Counted from the stretch's first letter, positions 21,690 through 34,404 are shown. The stretch: DNA of 64,000 bases from Paracyclopina nana (GCA_019096065.1 JAGUCH010000002.1:570501-634500), one strand, 5' to 3'. Notes: a model not told the origin generated them from the letters alone. Made by a program: numbers and translations.

Positions 21690-22950
21690 TCGAAAACTGA
21701 CCACGTGGTTTTGTTTACATTGTCAGTTGACCAAGGGCGTTTGTTTACTTTTCAACTGACCACGTGGTTCTGTTTGCTTACATACTCAGCTGACCAAATG
21801 GCTTTTGCTTACAATTTTTAACTAAACACGTGGTTTTGTTTACATTATCAACAGACCAAAAGGCGGTTGTTTACTCTTCAACTGAACACGTGGTTTTGTT
21901 TACCATTGTCAGGTGGCCAAAAGGTGCTTGTTTACTTTTCAGCAAAACTTGAGGTTTTGCTTTTATTGTCGGCTAACCAAAAGGCATTTGCTTACTTTTC
22001 AGCAAAATGTGGTTTTGTTTACATTATCAGCTGATCAAAAGGCGGTTGTTTACTCTTCAACTGAACACGTGGTTTTGCAAACATTTGTTGCTGACCACGA
22101 GGTTTTGTTCACATTTTCATCAAAACATGTGGTTTTGTTTACATTGTCAGCTGATCATTAGACGTTTGTTTACTTTTCAGCAAAACATTGTCAGCTGACC
22201 AAAAGGCTTTTGCAAACAATTTTCAAATAAACACGTGGTTTTGTTTACATTGTCAGCTGACCGTAAGACGTTTGTTTACTTTTAGCTAAACATGTGGTTT
22301 TGTTCACAATTTTTGGCTGACCAAAAGGCATTTGCATACTATTCAGCGGAACAATGTGGTTTTGCTTACAATTCTCAGCTGAACAAAAGGCTTTTGCTTA
22401 CAACTTTTAACTGAACACGTGGTTTTGTTTACCATTGTCAGCTGACCAAAAGGTGCTTTTTTACTTTTCAGCAAAACTTAAAGTTTTGCTTTTATTGTCG
22501 GCTGACCAAAAGGCTTTGGCAAACAATTTTCAACTAAACACGTGGTTTTGTTTACATTGTCAGCTGACCGTAAGACATTTGTTTACTTTAAGCTAAACAC
22601 GTGGTTTTGTTCACCATTTTTGGCTGACCAAAAGGCATTTGCATACTATTCAGCGGAACAATGTGGTTTTGCTTACAATTCTCAGCTGAACAAAAGGCTT
22701 TTGCTTACAATTTTCAACTAAGCATGTGGTTTTGTTTACATTATCAACTGACCAAAAGGCGGTTGTTTACTCTTCAACTGAACACATGGTTTTGCAAACA
22801 TTTGTTGCTGACCACGAGGTTTTGTTTACATTTTCAGCAAAACATGTGGTTTTGTTTACATTTCAAGCTGACACAAGGGCATTTGTTTACTTTTCAACTG
22901 ACCACATCGTTTTTGTTTACTTTTTCAACTCAGCAAATATCTGAGATTGG
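21690..22950. repeat. Tandem array, GTTTAC/CAGCTGACC/CACGTGG units
   Basis: About 20 units of roughly 55-65 bp alternating TTGTTTACATTGTCAGCTGACC, AAAAGGCNTTTGTTTAC and TCAACTGAACACGTGGTTTTG. Larger blocks are themselves duplicated: 22320-22440 is nearly the same as 22620-22735. Confidence 0.9.
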
Positions 22951-23523
22951 TCTTATAGTATATGGCTCAATCGACCACACTACATCTCAGCTAACCTCAA
23001 CTTTTGTTATGTTTACATCCTCAACACATTTTGTTTACATTTTGTTTACAGCTGACAGCATAATTGGGCATGATATGAAAAATTCACAGAGATCGAAGAG
23101 CATGAACTGTCAAGAGAGAACAGTGTCATAAATGGGGTCTTTCACGAGTCTCACAGCTGACGTCAGCTGTTGGCATGACCGGCGCGCGTGCAGCAGCGTC
23201 TTCACCGTAGCAATGGGCGGTGGCGGCGGCGGTAACGGCAACATCAGGTGGTTGCTACGCGCTTGGCACAGCTGGCAATAGATGTCACTGCAGCAGTCCT
23301 CTTCGCTGCTTGTTGTTGAGTTCGTCAGCTGATTTTGTTGTTGTTGTTGTTGACACTCGCACACGTGGCTTTGTTGTTGTTGTTGCCGCATCTCAACCCG
23401 GCAGCAGCTGTTGTCAGCTGACGGCGCGTGCGCGTAGCCGCACGGATGTCAAGAGCCGGCGAGCGCGCTTTGTTTACTATTTGCGGCGTGCCGGTCATAC
23501 GGCCAGGTCACCCAGGCGTCGGG

Positions 23524-26500
23524 TCAGAAGCGCGAGTTGAACGGAAACCCGCCGTCCGGCACGTAACAGCCGCCGTTACCGTTACTCCCGGCACCGTTAT
23601 CCGAGTTGTAGTGCACGGGTTTGAGGCGGGGCTGCGGCGGGACGAGGGTGGGCAGTTCGGGGTCGGGGCCCGCCTCGGGCGGGTCAATTTCGGGCATGTC
23701 ATCTTCGGGCCCGAGGCTTTTGTCGCGGGAAGCCGCCAATTCCTCCTTGTCTTCCTTGAGAGTGCGCACGAGGTTCCAAATCATGCCGGAGCCCATGCCA
23801 ACCAGGATGAAGATGAGCACAATGAGGATCAGGATCACATGGGGGGATGAGAAGTCCAAAGCGATCGTTGCGCCCGGGTCCACGCACGATTCCTCATCCC
23901 AGCCAAACCGGCAATTCCGGATGGCGTTGCACACCAAGTCGGGGTGGATGCACGTGGCATCATCGCAGTCATACTCAAACTGGAAATTCAGTGAGGTTTG
24001 AATCGAGCGGAGCGACTATGTGCGCGGAGGGCGAACGGAGCTCGGATCATTTGAGCCGAAAAACGCTCAAGCTCAAATATTGAGAATTGACACATTTTGT
24101 AATAGGCCTTTTGTAGCCGTATTCAAGTTCATATAAAATTATTTCCAAAAGCAGCGCAATTTGTCTTGAGAAATTGAAGAGAGCTGTTTTGGTGTTTTTA
24201 AAACGTAAAAGCATTTCAGAAATTATCAGTTATCTTTGGTAGACCTTAATTCAAAGAGGAGCTGACTTAGTTCTCCCTTCCTTTTCCAGCCAACGCTCCC
24301 CTAAACATATTGGTCGTTTTCATATTAGCGGAAAAAGCTAAACATTTCCCATTTAAAGCTGAGCAGCTGCTTCTTTTAAATGTTGAGCGTCATATCTAGC
24401 TTGCGTAAGCTAATTTTGCTCAACATTTAAAAAAAGCAGCTGCTTTGACTTTAAAATGCTGAGCGTTTGCTTTTTTATTTCAGCTTTATCCGGTAAGTTT
24501 AGGGGAGTGTTGGCTGGAAAAGTAAATGAGGACTAAGGCTGTTCCTTTTCGAAGTAAGGTCTACCAAAGATGACTGAAAATGTCTGAAATGCTTTTTTAT
24601 TTTGAAAACGCCAAAACAGCTCTTATCAAATTCTCAAAGCTAATTGCGCTGTTTTTGAAAATAATTTTACATGAAGTCGCTTCAAAAGCCCTAATCGAAA
24701 ATGTGTTCTCACTCAAATCTCAATATTTGAGGTTGAGCGTCTTTTGGCTCAAGTGATCTAAGGCGGCGAAGACCTACTCCCTGCCTAGGACACCTATTTT
24801 GGAACTTTTAGCAAAAATGAAAATCTAACTTCAATTGGAAAGCCTTTTTCGAAATATAGTACAATGATTCACCTCAGGATCACAGGCATCTTGTGGCCCC
24901 TCAAGGACCCGCATTGCGGTGAAGACAGAGACAAATCGCGACTTGATGCCACTTTTCTCTGCATAAAATCGAACGTAGACCACATTTGACACACTTGTCA
25001 CCGACTCAGCCACCGAGCCGCAAAAGTTGCGCATCATGTGCTCATTATCCGTTTTCCCATCAAATATCTGAAAAAAGAATAGTTTTCTTGATTTTACTCC
25101 CTCCGCTCAAATGATCCGAGGCGATTAAGTATAAAAATCAAACACGGACGTCTAATTAAAAATAAGATTTGCATCAAGTGCTCTAAATATCCGTTTTCCC
25201 ATCAAATATTTAAAAAACGAGTAGTTTTCTTGATTTTGCTCGCTCCGCTCTAATGATCCGAGGCGATTAAGTAAAAGTTCAGTACTTGGACGTCTAATTA
25301 AACAATATGTTCATTAAGTGATCATAATATCAGATTTTCCATCTAAAATATGAAAAAAAGAATGTTTTTCACTTTTTTTCACTCCGCTCAAATGATCCGA
25401 GGCGATTAAGTAAAAGTTCAGTACTTGGACGTCTAATTAAACAATATTTGCATCAAGCGCTCATAATATCAGATTTCCCATCTAAAATATGAAAAAAAGT
25501 ATGATTTTCACTTTTTTCACTCCGCTCAAATGATCCGAGGCGATTAAGTAAAAGTTCAGTACTTGGACGTCTAATTAAACAATATTTGCATCAAGCGCTC
25601 ATAATATCAGATTTCCCATCTAAAATATGAAAAAAAGTATGATTTTCACTTTTTTCACTCCGCTCAAATGATCCGAGGCGGTAAAGTAGAAAAATATGTA
25701 CACGGACGTCTATTTAAGTAAGACTTAAAGCTGCCTAATAACTGCTTTGAAAAGCAATTTTGGTGAAAAGGGAAAACTTTCGGTGTAGAAGAGAAAGCCT
25801 TTTGGTGGACTGTTATTCCAGTGCAGTGGAAGAAGAAGTCACCACACAGCGTTTTCAAGCCTCATTAAGAATTCTGCTCTTATGGTTATCAAACCATAAA
25901 TCATCTGCGAAATCGGGCGCGTTCATTTATTCAGACACCTAAAAACTTTTCTCAGACAACTGAAAATTTAACTAGAGCCAACTTTTCACTATAAGGCCCT
26001 GTTCACCTGCATTATTATCAGCAAAATAACGCGCGAAATTATGATGAAATTTGCAAATATACGTATGGTATTTGTAAAATCATTTTTCAGATTTTGACTT
26101 CGGAATCAGTCTTTTGGTACCAAAAGCTATCCTACACCAATAAAAAAATTCTCAGTTTTTCAGTATTTCTCTCCAATATTTTGCCAAAATAACGGCCATT
26201 TTAAGCAGGTAGGCCCTAAATGTAAGTGCATAAAAAACGTCCTCGCAATGTTCGTCCTCGCAAAATTAGGCTCGGGTGCTTTATAAAAATCCAAAGCATT
26301 GCACAATAAATAATAGCGTTTAAGAAAACATGGCACATCAAGCATAAAGTATTCCTTAACTAACCGTCCTCGCTGCGTTCGGACACGAAAAATTCCACTC
26401 GTGTACTTTCTTTTGAAATCCAATGCGCTGTTCAAGATTTAAAAGTGTCTAAGAAAAACACTGCACATCAATCTAACTAGGTTTGAGTCGAATCAAGCAC

Positions 26501-29500
26501 AAAATAACTTTACCCCATCCTCGCTACGCTCGGTCACGTAAAATTGCACTCGTGTACTTTCTTTTTAAATCTGGGGCACTATTCAGAAATAAAAAGTGTC
26601 TAAAAAAAGCACCGCACATCAATCTAACTAAGTTTGAGCTGAATCAAGCACAAAATAACTTTTCCCGTCCTCGCTACGCTCGGTCACGCAAAATTGCACT
26701 CGTGTACTTTCTTTTGAAATCCAAGGCACTGTTCATGATTTAAAAGTGTCTTAGAAAAACAATACACAACAATCTAACTAAGTTTAAGTCGAATCAAGCA
26801 CTAAAAAAACTTTTCCCGTTCTCGCTACGCTCGGTCACGCAAAATTGCACTCGTGTACTTTCTTTTGAAATCCAAGGCACTGTTCATGATTTAAAAGTGT
26901 CTTAGAAAAACAATACACAACAATCTAACTAAGTTTAAGTCGAATCAAACACTAAATAACTTTTCTCGCTATGCTCGGACGCGCAAAATTTCACTCGGGC
27001 ACCAAAAGCTTAAAAGCATACCTGAATGTAATTTGTGTGGCAGTCGTTGGGCAGTTCGAGGTGATATTCCGGGAATTGGATGTAGATTTTAAAGTCCTTC
27101 TCCGCCCTGATTGTCCAGACGCAGTCGATGGGCGTGTCGTAGGTGAGGCTGTGGTCAATGCGATCTTGGCTGATGTTGGAGGTGCCAATGAAGTCTTGGA
27201 AGCCTCCGGATTCGAAGGTACATTTGCCGATGTCTGGCAGATTTCCCAGCGGATTCGGAATGAACGTGTACACAGCTTTGAAGCCAGTGTAGGAAATCGT
27301 CTTATCCGACGAAAAACGGAGCCACAAAGAGCGGCCAGAACTGGTGATGATCGGCGGAAACTTGTCGCCACAATACTTGCCTGAAAAGTCACAAAAAGCA
27401 CATTTTAAAAGACCTATATTTCAGACCCAGCCAATGGCAAAAAAAATTGTAAGAAACATCGCTTGGAGTGTGATTGACAAAGGTGTCCAAGAGTAGCGCA
27501 GTGGCTTTAGCTTTGGACTCGCGCGCGAGCGGTCCGAGTTCGAGTCCCGCTTGCGCCTCTATTCATGTAAAAGTTCATGCATCACATAAGTCAAAAAATT
27601 GTATCTGAAGTAGCTCTGCCAGAGTTTATTTATAATAAAGTATAAATAGAATGAAAAGTATTTTTAACTTCCTTTTTGTAGATCGAGAATAGACCTAAAA
27701 GTGGCCAAAATGGAGCGTTTACGGCTTTTAAAGGGTCCTTTTTTGCTAATTGGTCAAAGGGTTCCATTTGTACCTGTCTGGAATACCAAAAAGAGGCTTT
27801 TTCATCAGACAAAAGTCTGCAAGCGATTTATTTAAAAGTTCAAATAGTAGCACAGTGGCTCAAGCTTTGGAGTCACACGCAAGCGGTCTGGGTTCGAGTC
27901 CCACTTGCGCCTCAACTCTTAAAAGAATTCATACATCCCATTACGCAAAAATATACACTTAAACTCGCTTGAATTGAATTAATTTAGATTAGGGAATAAG
28001 AAGCCAAATAAAATACTTTTAGAATGAAAAAGTATTTTAAACTTCTTTTTTACAGAAAGAAGACCAAAAAAGTGACCAAAATGGAGCGTTTAGAGCTTTT
28101 AAAGGATCCTTTTTCGCTAATTGGTCAAAGGGTTCCATTTGCACTTGGCTAGAATACCGAAAAGAGGCTTTTTCTCCTCTGATAAAAGTCTGCAAGCTCA
28201 ATCAAGCTCCAATCAGCCAATCTAGGCCTAACTTCTAGAGAGGCGCAAAGAAATTGATTGGACCTACTGTAGTACGCTCACTCTGTGTATTTTGCCCAGT
28301 CTTGGGCTAAATATTGTATTTTTCAGGCCAAAATTCCAGTTTTGACCAGCTTTTGCATGCAGGCTTTTCTTCAAGTTAAGTGATGCCAATTTTTTTTTGG
28401 TGACATTTCCTCCCTTTTTTGCCTCTGATCAAACGTGCTGACCAATCAATCAGGGCAAATAGGAATCCTTTGAAAAACCTGCACGTGCTCATCTATTTTA
28501 TTTTTTCATCGCCCACATCAAGGTGACCTTTTTTACAGTTTGCTGTACCTCACTAGTTTCCTAGTGAAGAAAGTCAGACTGGCAGCAAAATAATAAGTAG
28601 GAATTCGTGGTGAATGCTTTGCTTTCTGCGAGCTTTCAATGCTTTTGAATTTGAATACACCTGGTCAAAAGCAAATTTTAAGCGTAATATGTATTTGGTC
28701 ATTCGGGGAGATGTGCTGGTATTTACGGTTGAATACTTCTAATTTTAGAATGGAGAATATATAAATACAGGCATTTCATATTACAACTTGTTTTGAAAGA
28801 TACAGTGGGATGCTAATTAAAAGTAAAACGTTCAGCCAACTTGATCAAAATACATTCAAATTCATGTTACTTAAGAAATCAGCCTGCGAATACTGAATAC
28901 AGTTAGCTCCTTATGAATGATACTCAAGAATACTGCTTGATAATAATGAATACTTATGTATTAAATAGCCAACAAAGATTGAATACAATCAAAATGCATT
29001 GGATACAAATAGCTCAGATTGAATACAGCCAGCTGAGTTTAAGTACAGCCAGGTGAGTTTGAGTACACCCACCTTAGATTGAATACAACAAGTTGAGTGT
29101 AATTCCAACTTGCTAACATTGAATACAACCAAATGAGGTTGAACACAACCAGTTCAGTGTAAGTACAACTTGCTTAGATTGATTTCAACCAACTGACGTT
29201 GAATTGATACTGATACAGACAATGTATCATGAATACAGGCAAAAAATGCATGCATCTTCATAATACATCTGACGACATTGAAACATATAAAAAAGATAAT
29301 GCAATAGTGCAAATGTATTTGGCTATTAAAAGCTCGGCGAAAGCAAAGCTAAGCAGATAAATTCCTACAGGCTTCTGAAGCTTGAAGGGTGTCTTTCATC
29401 ACTAGTAAACTAGGAAAGCCAATACAACTTTTAAAAAAGGCGGACCTACCAATGAGAGGAGCGTATCCTTGGTCACCATCCCGGATTTCCAAGTAGTCAT

Positions 29501-29801
29501 ACTCGCAGACTCCCTCATTGTTGGGCGGTTCTATCCGGAACACATCCCGGAAATCGATCCGGACAAAGAACCCGAACTCAGCTGTGATTGTTTTGAAGCA
29601 GCTGACATCTGGTGGATACTCTCTCGGATACATCGGACTATAGAACTGCATCAGGTCTGGTGTGCCGTGTGTGAAGTTTTTGCAGTATTCCTCAAGCAGA
29701 GCAGGATCCACCCTCCTTTGCTGGCCTTGGCAAAGGCCAACAGCCAAAAGGCCAATAACAATGAGGCTTAAAGGACGGAAAAGGAACTCAAGTAGCCTCA
29801 T
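23524..29801 (-). CDS. Neto: Neto-like CUB-CUB-LDLa membrane protein
   Basis: Type I membrane protein matching the Neto family, auxiliary subunits of ionotropic glutamate receptors (in flies at the neuromuscular junction). Deduced exons 29450-29801, 27022-27380, 24873-25067 and 23524-23979 join in frame to about 453 residues. Order: signal peptide (LSLIVIGLLAVGLCQG), CUB1 ending in GDQGYAPLIGKYCG, CUB2 from CTFESGGFQDFIGT, an LDLa module with six cysteines spanning the last junction (DACDPE|FEYDCDD...WDEESC), a helix (VILILIVLIFILVGMGSG), and a short Pro-rich tail. Spacing and the CUB-CUB-LDLa-TM order are those of Neto1/2. The ATG at 29801 precedes the signal peptide; an in-frame ATG at 29870 is possible. 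Introns are repeat-filled. Confidence 0.9.
24043..24760. mobile_element. Foldback (palindromic) element in Neto intron
   Basis: About 718 bp with arms of roughly 345 bp in inverted orientation around a GCTTGCGTAAGC centre near 24399-24410. Outer ends read GGATCATTTGAGCC and GGCTCAAGTGATC. Arms diverge by about 15-20%. It occupies most of the 893-bp last intron. No ORF; it looks like a large MITE/foldback element. Confidence 0.8.
25068..25690. repeat. 138-140 bp tandem array at a Neto splice junction
   Basis: Five copies of the word CTCCGCTCAAATGATCCGAGGCG at 25101, 25243, 25382, 25520 and 25658. Each unit also contains a decayed copy of the start of Neto exon 3 (CCGTTTTCCCATCAAATAT), so the array grew from the intron/exon boundary. 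The two units nearest 25600 are almost identical. Confidence 0.9.
26230..27005. repeat. ~150-bp tandem array in Neto intron
   Basis: Five to six units marked by CCTCGCTACGCTCGGTCACG, CAAAATTGCACTCGTGTAC and TTTCTTTTGAAATCCAAGG, at about 26368, 26519, 26669, 26820 and 26964, with a decayed unit at 26243. The array abuts the donor of Neto exon 2. Confidence 0.85.
27487..28200 (+). mobile_element. Two tandem tRNA-derived SINE-like units
   Basis: Each unit starts with a tRNA-like head: box A-like TAGCGCAGTGGC or TAGCACAGTGGC, and box B GGTTCGAGTCCC or AGTTCGAGTCCC. Each continues with a shared ~250-bp body containing CCAAAATGGAGCGTTTA, GCTAATTGGTCAAAGGGTTCC and AAAGTCTGCAAGC. Unit 1 is about 27487-27832 and unit 2 about 27845-28200. 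The 5' acceptor strand does not pair with the 3' end, so these are not functional tRNAs. Confidence 0.8.
28975..29225. repeat. ~20-bp repeats TTGAATACAACCAGCTGAG
   Basis: About ten imperfect copies of TTGAATACAACCAG(C/T)TGAG within Neto intron 1. Confidence 0.7.
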
Positions 29802-31214
29802 GTTGGTGTTATGCAGATGTAAGGCCAATAGCAACATCTCCAGGATTAGATTGGCAAAATACAAGCACAATACAGCTGATGTTCTTATTTGAGCCTGTAA
29901 TACAAAACATAGTAGAGAGTAGATAATTACAGGAATACAGCTGCCTGTTATGTAATGCTGTACTATTTAAATGGCATGTACCCGACAATGTATTGGGCTG
30001 ATGTATCGGGTCTAATTCGCCTTTTCCTCATGTGAAATGATGACATGGCCACCCATGAGTGATTTGTGTGATTATTCAGCTCTTCTTTCATTTATTGATG
30101 GTGTGCAAGGGTGTTTCACATTATCTCTGATTTGGTGTAGCCATTCTGAAAGAGACAAAAAAGGCCACAGTGGATTATCTCAATATACGCATATTGAAAT
30201 TTAATGTATTTGCTCAAAAGTAGGATGTACTATGTATCGAAGCAGGCTTTCGTACTTTAGAATACCGAGTGTAAACGTAGTAGGTAATTTGCATAGAAAA
30301 GTATCATCAATTGATGAACCGATTGGTGCCAACAACAACATTTATCATTCCAATGACATCCCAAATGTCCAAGCCAAATTTGGTTGAGGCTCAAATCTGT
30401 TGGCTACGGACTAATTTTACAAAGCTTACATCATGGATAATAAGCTATTTGAGGCGATTATCTACCCTTAAGTAGCCAGAATACATCTGCCATTATCCAT
30501 TGGCTGTTATCCAGTAACCGTTATCCTTAGGTCGTTATCCCGTTATCTGTTATTTGAAAGGCTTGCTGCTTTGTAAAATCAGACGCATGAAATAGACCCT
30601 GACCAATTTTGGCTGGGACATTTGGTATGTTATCAAAATGAAACTTATTGTGTTTGGCGCCAATTGGCTCATTAAATAATGAATTTTTGAAATAAAGATT
30701 GCCTTAATATTTTCAGCTTGGGTTGTACTATCATTGTAAGTAAAATACGATTAATTATCAAAAGTTATAAGCTTTTTAAAATATCGTATTTTTGCATGAT
30801 ACACATTTGCTGAAAAATGACGGCTAGCCTAAGAATGTTTGATGCGCGTAAAAGTGACCAAATATTCCACTGTGGAGAACAACATAGTACAACAGCTGCT
30901 GTTGCAATTGAGACAAATGGAAAACAAGTCATTATTCGGTCTGTAGTAGTATGGGAAAGCATAAATGTACTATCAGAAATGTTATCTCTTTTCTTGCATT
31001 TGGATACATCTGAAATACAGCAGCTTTATTTCGTACCAACTTTCCGTACAATCTTGCGAGTGCATTTTTACATCTTTGTGGGGATTTTTTTGCATTCTTT
31101 TTGAAGACTTTCCAACTCACCTCACAGTGCATAAATATAGAATTACGTCGTAGTAAGCGAAAATCTTGTTACATTTAGAGCATAATTAAATGAGGAACCT
31201 TGAGCCTACTTTAT

Positions 31215-31562
31215 TGGGCTATTTTGGTATCCTGTATGTATTTTACTTTTTCAAAAATTATATTATGTATTTTGTGGCCTATTATATACGTTGCTTTGGA
31301 AGTATTTTACATTTCAGATTTTCTGCAAGTATTTTAAGCCTCAAATGTATTGGATGTATTCCTTACATTTTGATGGGATCAAGTTGTTTTTTTGGTATCC
31401 TGGATGTATTTTACTTTTGTCTTTATTTTTCAAAAATTATATTATATGTATTTTGTGGCTTGAAATCTAAGCTTTACTTGGGAAGTATTTTAAATTTTTT
31501 GCTAGTACTTTAAGCCTCAAATGCATTGGTTGTATTCATTACATTTTGATACTTCAAGTTGT
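31215..31562. repeat. ~175-bp direct duplication
   Basis: TTTGGTATCCTGTATGTATT through CATTACATTTTGAT occurs twice in tandem (about 31222-31375 and 31400-31550), moderately diverged. Confidence 0.8.
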
Positions 31563-33099
31563 TCTTCAGTTCTCATGCAATTGGAAATATCTAAAATCTA
31601 TCAATTGCAATTAAAATCAAGGCTTTGAATCCCTCTCATTCATTTCCATGTTTGATTAATTGAAACTGCCAAAATTGTAATATTGACTGTATTCTTCAAG
31701 TATCTATGCATTTAAAGCAAATACAGTTGCCAAATATGTATTCCAGCTAATTTGTCGTTTTTTTCAAATTAAAGTCTGACATCAGCCTTGACCTATTTTT
31801 TTAGTACTTTTTAAATAGTGCATAAAAAATTAGCACATGCTAATTGTGTATTGCACACTTAGGACACAGCGCACAGTGGACTATTTTGTCAGATCCACGC
31901 GCATCAAAAGTAATGTCACCTATTTAAAATGAAAATTCAAAATAAAGCCACAAAGCTGTTTAAAACTAAATCAAAAACTTACCTTGCATTTAAGAAAGGT
32001 GTAAAATACAGCAAAAATAATGCAAGACTTGAGAAAATCAGCTGATTTCAGATTTCAGTTGAGTGTGCAAAACTGGCCCCAAAAAAAAGGGAAAAGCAGG
32101 TGAAAAAGCAACAATTCACATAATAATAAAAGTGGGCACAGAAGCCTGAAAATCTTACTATACAGAAAGTCTCTCCTACTTTCAGTGCTTATACTATATG
32201 GGCTCAAGGCTGATATGCTGAAAAGAAGCAGCACAGCGTGGCAAAATGTGCGAAAACGCACCCCCTCAAAATCAGCTGTCAAATTATGCCATTTAAGGCT
32301 TAAATTAGAAATGCAAAAAGCCATTTTTGAATTTATTAGTGGTCAGTTATAGCACAGAGAGGAAAAAATGCACAAAGTGCGTTAAGCGTATTTGCGCGCT
32401 TTTAAGGCGCTAGTGCCCCGCTGTGCGCTTTTTGGACAACTTTGCCAAAGGTGAACCTAAGAGAAAGCTTCAATCTCATGGGAACATGCCCATAATTTTT
32501 TCACCTAATGCTTCACATTTTTCCCGGCTTTTTCATGTGAAATTCATTGTTGATTTTGCGCTTGAAAATCTCAAATCTTTGAGGAGAATTCAAAAATTGA
32601 TTTTTAAAAAAAAAAAAAAAATGCCGCCAAAAAGCTTACAAATTCAGGTCGGGCTTGACACTTATCACAAGGATACTTTCACTACTTTGTTGGTACTTCT
32701 TCTCTTGTTGTTGCTCACTGTGCTCAAAATCGCAACTACTGAGCGATTCATCGTTGTACAACGCGCGTGTCCGAAAGCGCGCGCGCGCGCTCGCGAGTGA
32801 GCGCGCGCATTTCGCGCACGCTCCATCATTTTTCTCGTGAGATCAAAAATTGACCCACCATTTTCAAAGTGTAAATTCGTAAAAAAAGTCAATATTCAGA
32901 TTAGTATTTTGGTCCAAAAAATGTTTCACTTAAAGAATTTGAAAAAACAACAACATTGATTTAACTGATGAGAGACTGTTAAAACTCTAAAAAAACAATT
33001 CTATGTAGATGTCCGAGGGCAAAATTATGGGATTTTTTGAGCATGAAAACTTTGAATGATAATTAAATGGATTGTTAACGGCATAAGGAAAGTGATGGC

Positions 33100-33353
33100 G
33101 TTAACATAAGGGCTCTGTTCTCCAGTGCGGAGCTCACGGGTTCAAGTCCCGGTTTTACCACATTTTGGATTGAGCCAAATCCTGCGTAGCTGTAGCGTTA
33201 TTTTGAATTAACTGTAGCAAATTGACTAATTAGCATGTAGTGTAATATTTCTTTGAACTAATTCGGCTTTTTGTTATTTCCTGTGATGGCGCAAATATTT
33301 AGGCTCTGTTCTCCAGTGCGGAGCTCGCGGGTTCAAGTCCCGGTGTTACCACA
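33100..33353 (+). repeat. Two tRNA-like sequences in tandem
   Basis: GGCTCTGTTCTCCAGTGCGG then GAGCTC(A/G)CGGGTTCAAGTCC and CGGTTTTACCACA or CGGTGTTACCACA occur at about 33100-33161 and 33283-33352. The T-arm and 3' acceptor look tRNA-like, and 5' GTGATGG could pair poorly with TTACCAC. The anticodon loop would read AGT, but position 33 is C rather than T. Probably tRNA-derived repeats or decayed tRNA genes. Confidence 0.6.
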
Positions 33354-34404
33354 ATTTGCACTGATCACCTCAATAAAAAAGTAGATGAACACCGCAACGA
33401 AGGAAAGGTTCTTAAGGCTGTGCCCATGCAAATCCTGCCTGAAAGTGATCAAAACCTAATTTTCCTTATCTGTAAGCAAATCAGACCAAGGAAAGTTTGC
33501 ATTTTTCCCGGATTTTCAGAGAACTGCTGCACAGTGGACTATTTTCAAATCCACGCGCCCATACATAAAACTTAATCATTTTTTTTTTGCATCTATTAAG
33601 TAATTTGATAAATATCACTAAATGCAAAAATCTCTTAAAATCAGCTGTAAAAGTGACTTATAATGATATTGCATTCACAATTTAAGCTACTATAAATTAT
33701 TATTTTGCTTAAAAATAGCTTTAAAAATCCGCAGAAGTCAGCTTCTGCTTTCATTTCCATGTATTTCGCATACTATTTTCTTTTTCCACATTTTTTTTGT
33801 CAGCAGATTTAGAAAGCTGCTAAGGCGATTTCGATTGAGTCACAGCATTGTTGTTGTTGTAGATCCCCACCGGAAATAAATGCGCGCCCGACCAACAAAA
33901 GCGCTTCTTTTTTCAACTTGCCAAACTTTTTCCTTTTTCTTGGCAAAATAAATTCCGCGCAGTTACTTCTTTCCCGCACGAAAAAAGGCATTCATTCGCA
34001 ACATAAAAATACTTTCCTCTTCATTTATTGCCCCTTTTTTCTGGCTCATTCATTCTGAGCTGCTCTAATGAAAACCAGTTAAAAAATGGCCCATTTGAGG
34101 CCAAAGCTGCAACCTAAGCCGAGAGGTCACGCAATTACACACACAAGCTTTCTCAATATCAAGCATCACTGCTCAGTGTGCTCAGTTTTGCGAGAAAATC
34201 CCAAATGTACGCCCATTTACACCCATAGATGGCCAAGCTAAATACAAATGTCAAAAAAAACTACATACAAAATAGTTTGATTTTTCAATCAAAAAAAGTT
34301 AAAAACTGATTTTGGAGGCTCCGCTCAAATCATCCAAGGCTACAAAGCGCCACTTCCCGCCTTGGACATCTATTTATTTATTAACTATTTCTGAAAAAAG
34401 ACGG

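Larger units (their letters stand above)
20029..23523. other. Repeat-rich intergenic region between DEG/ENaC and Neto
   Basis: Both flanking genes converge on this 3.5-kb interval. It contains two arrays (20315-20840 and 21690-22950), a CAGCTG/GGCGCGC-containing segment at 23150-23470 with TTG-triplet runs, and otherwise AT-rich unique DNA. No gene is supported; translated ORFs at 21913-23131 are repeats. Confidence 0.65.

Noticed and set aside
21690-22950. CRISPR-like regular array
   Set aside because: Units are diverged along their full length, with no constant repeat alternating with unique spacers, and the context is eukaryotic.
22661-23131. 156-residue ORF rich in WFCLHYQL repeats
   Set aside because: Generated by the GTTTAC/CACGTGG array in one frame.
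27487-27570. Functional tRNA gene
   Set aside because: T-arm is good but the acceptor 5' strand does not pair with the 3' end; treated as a SINE-like head.
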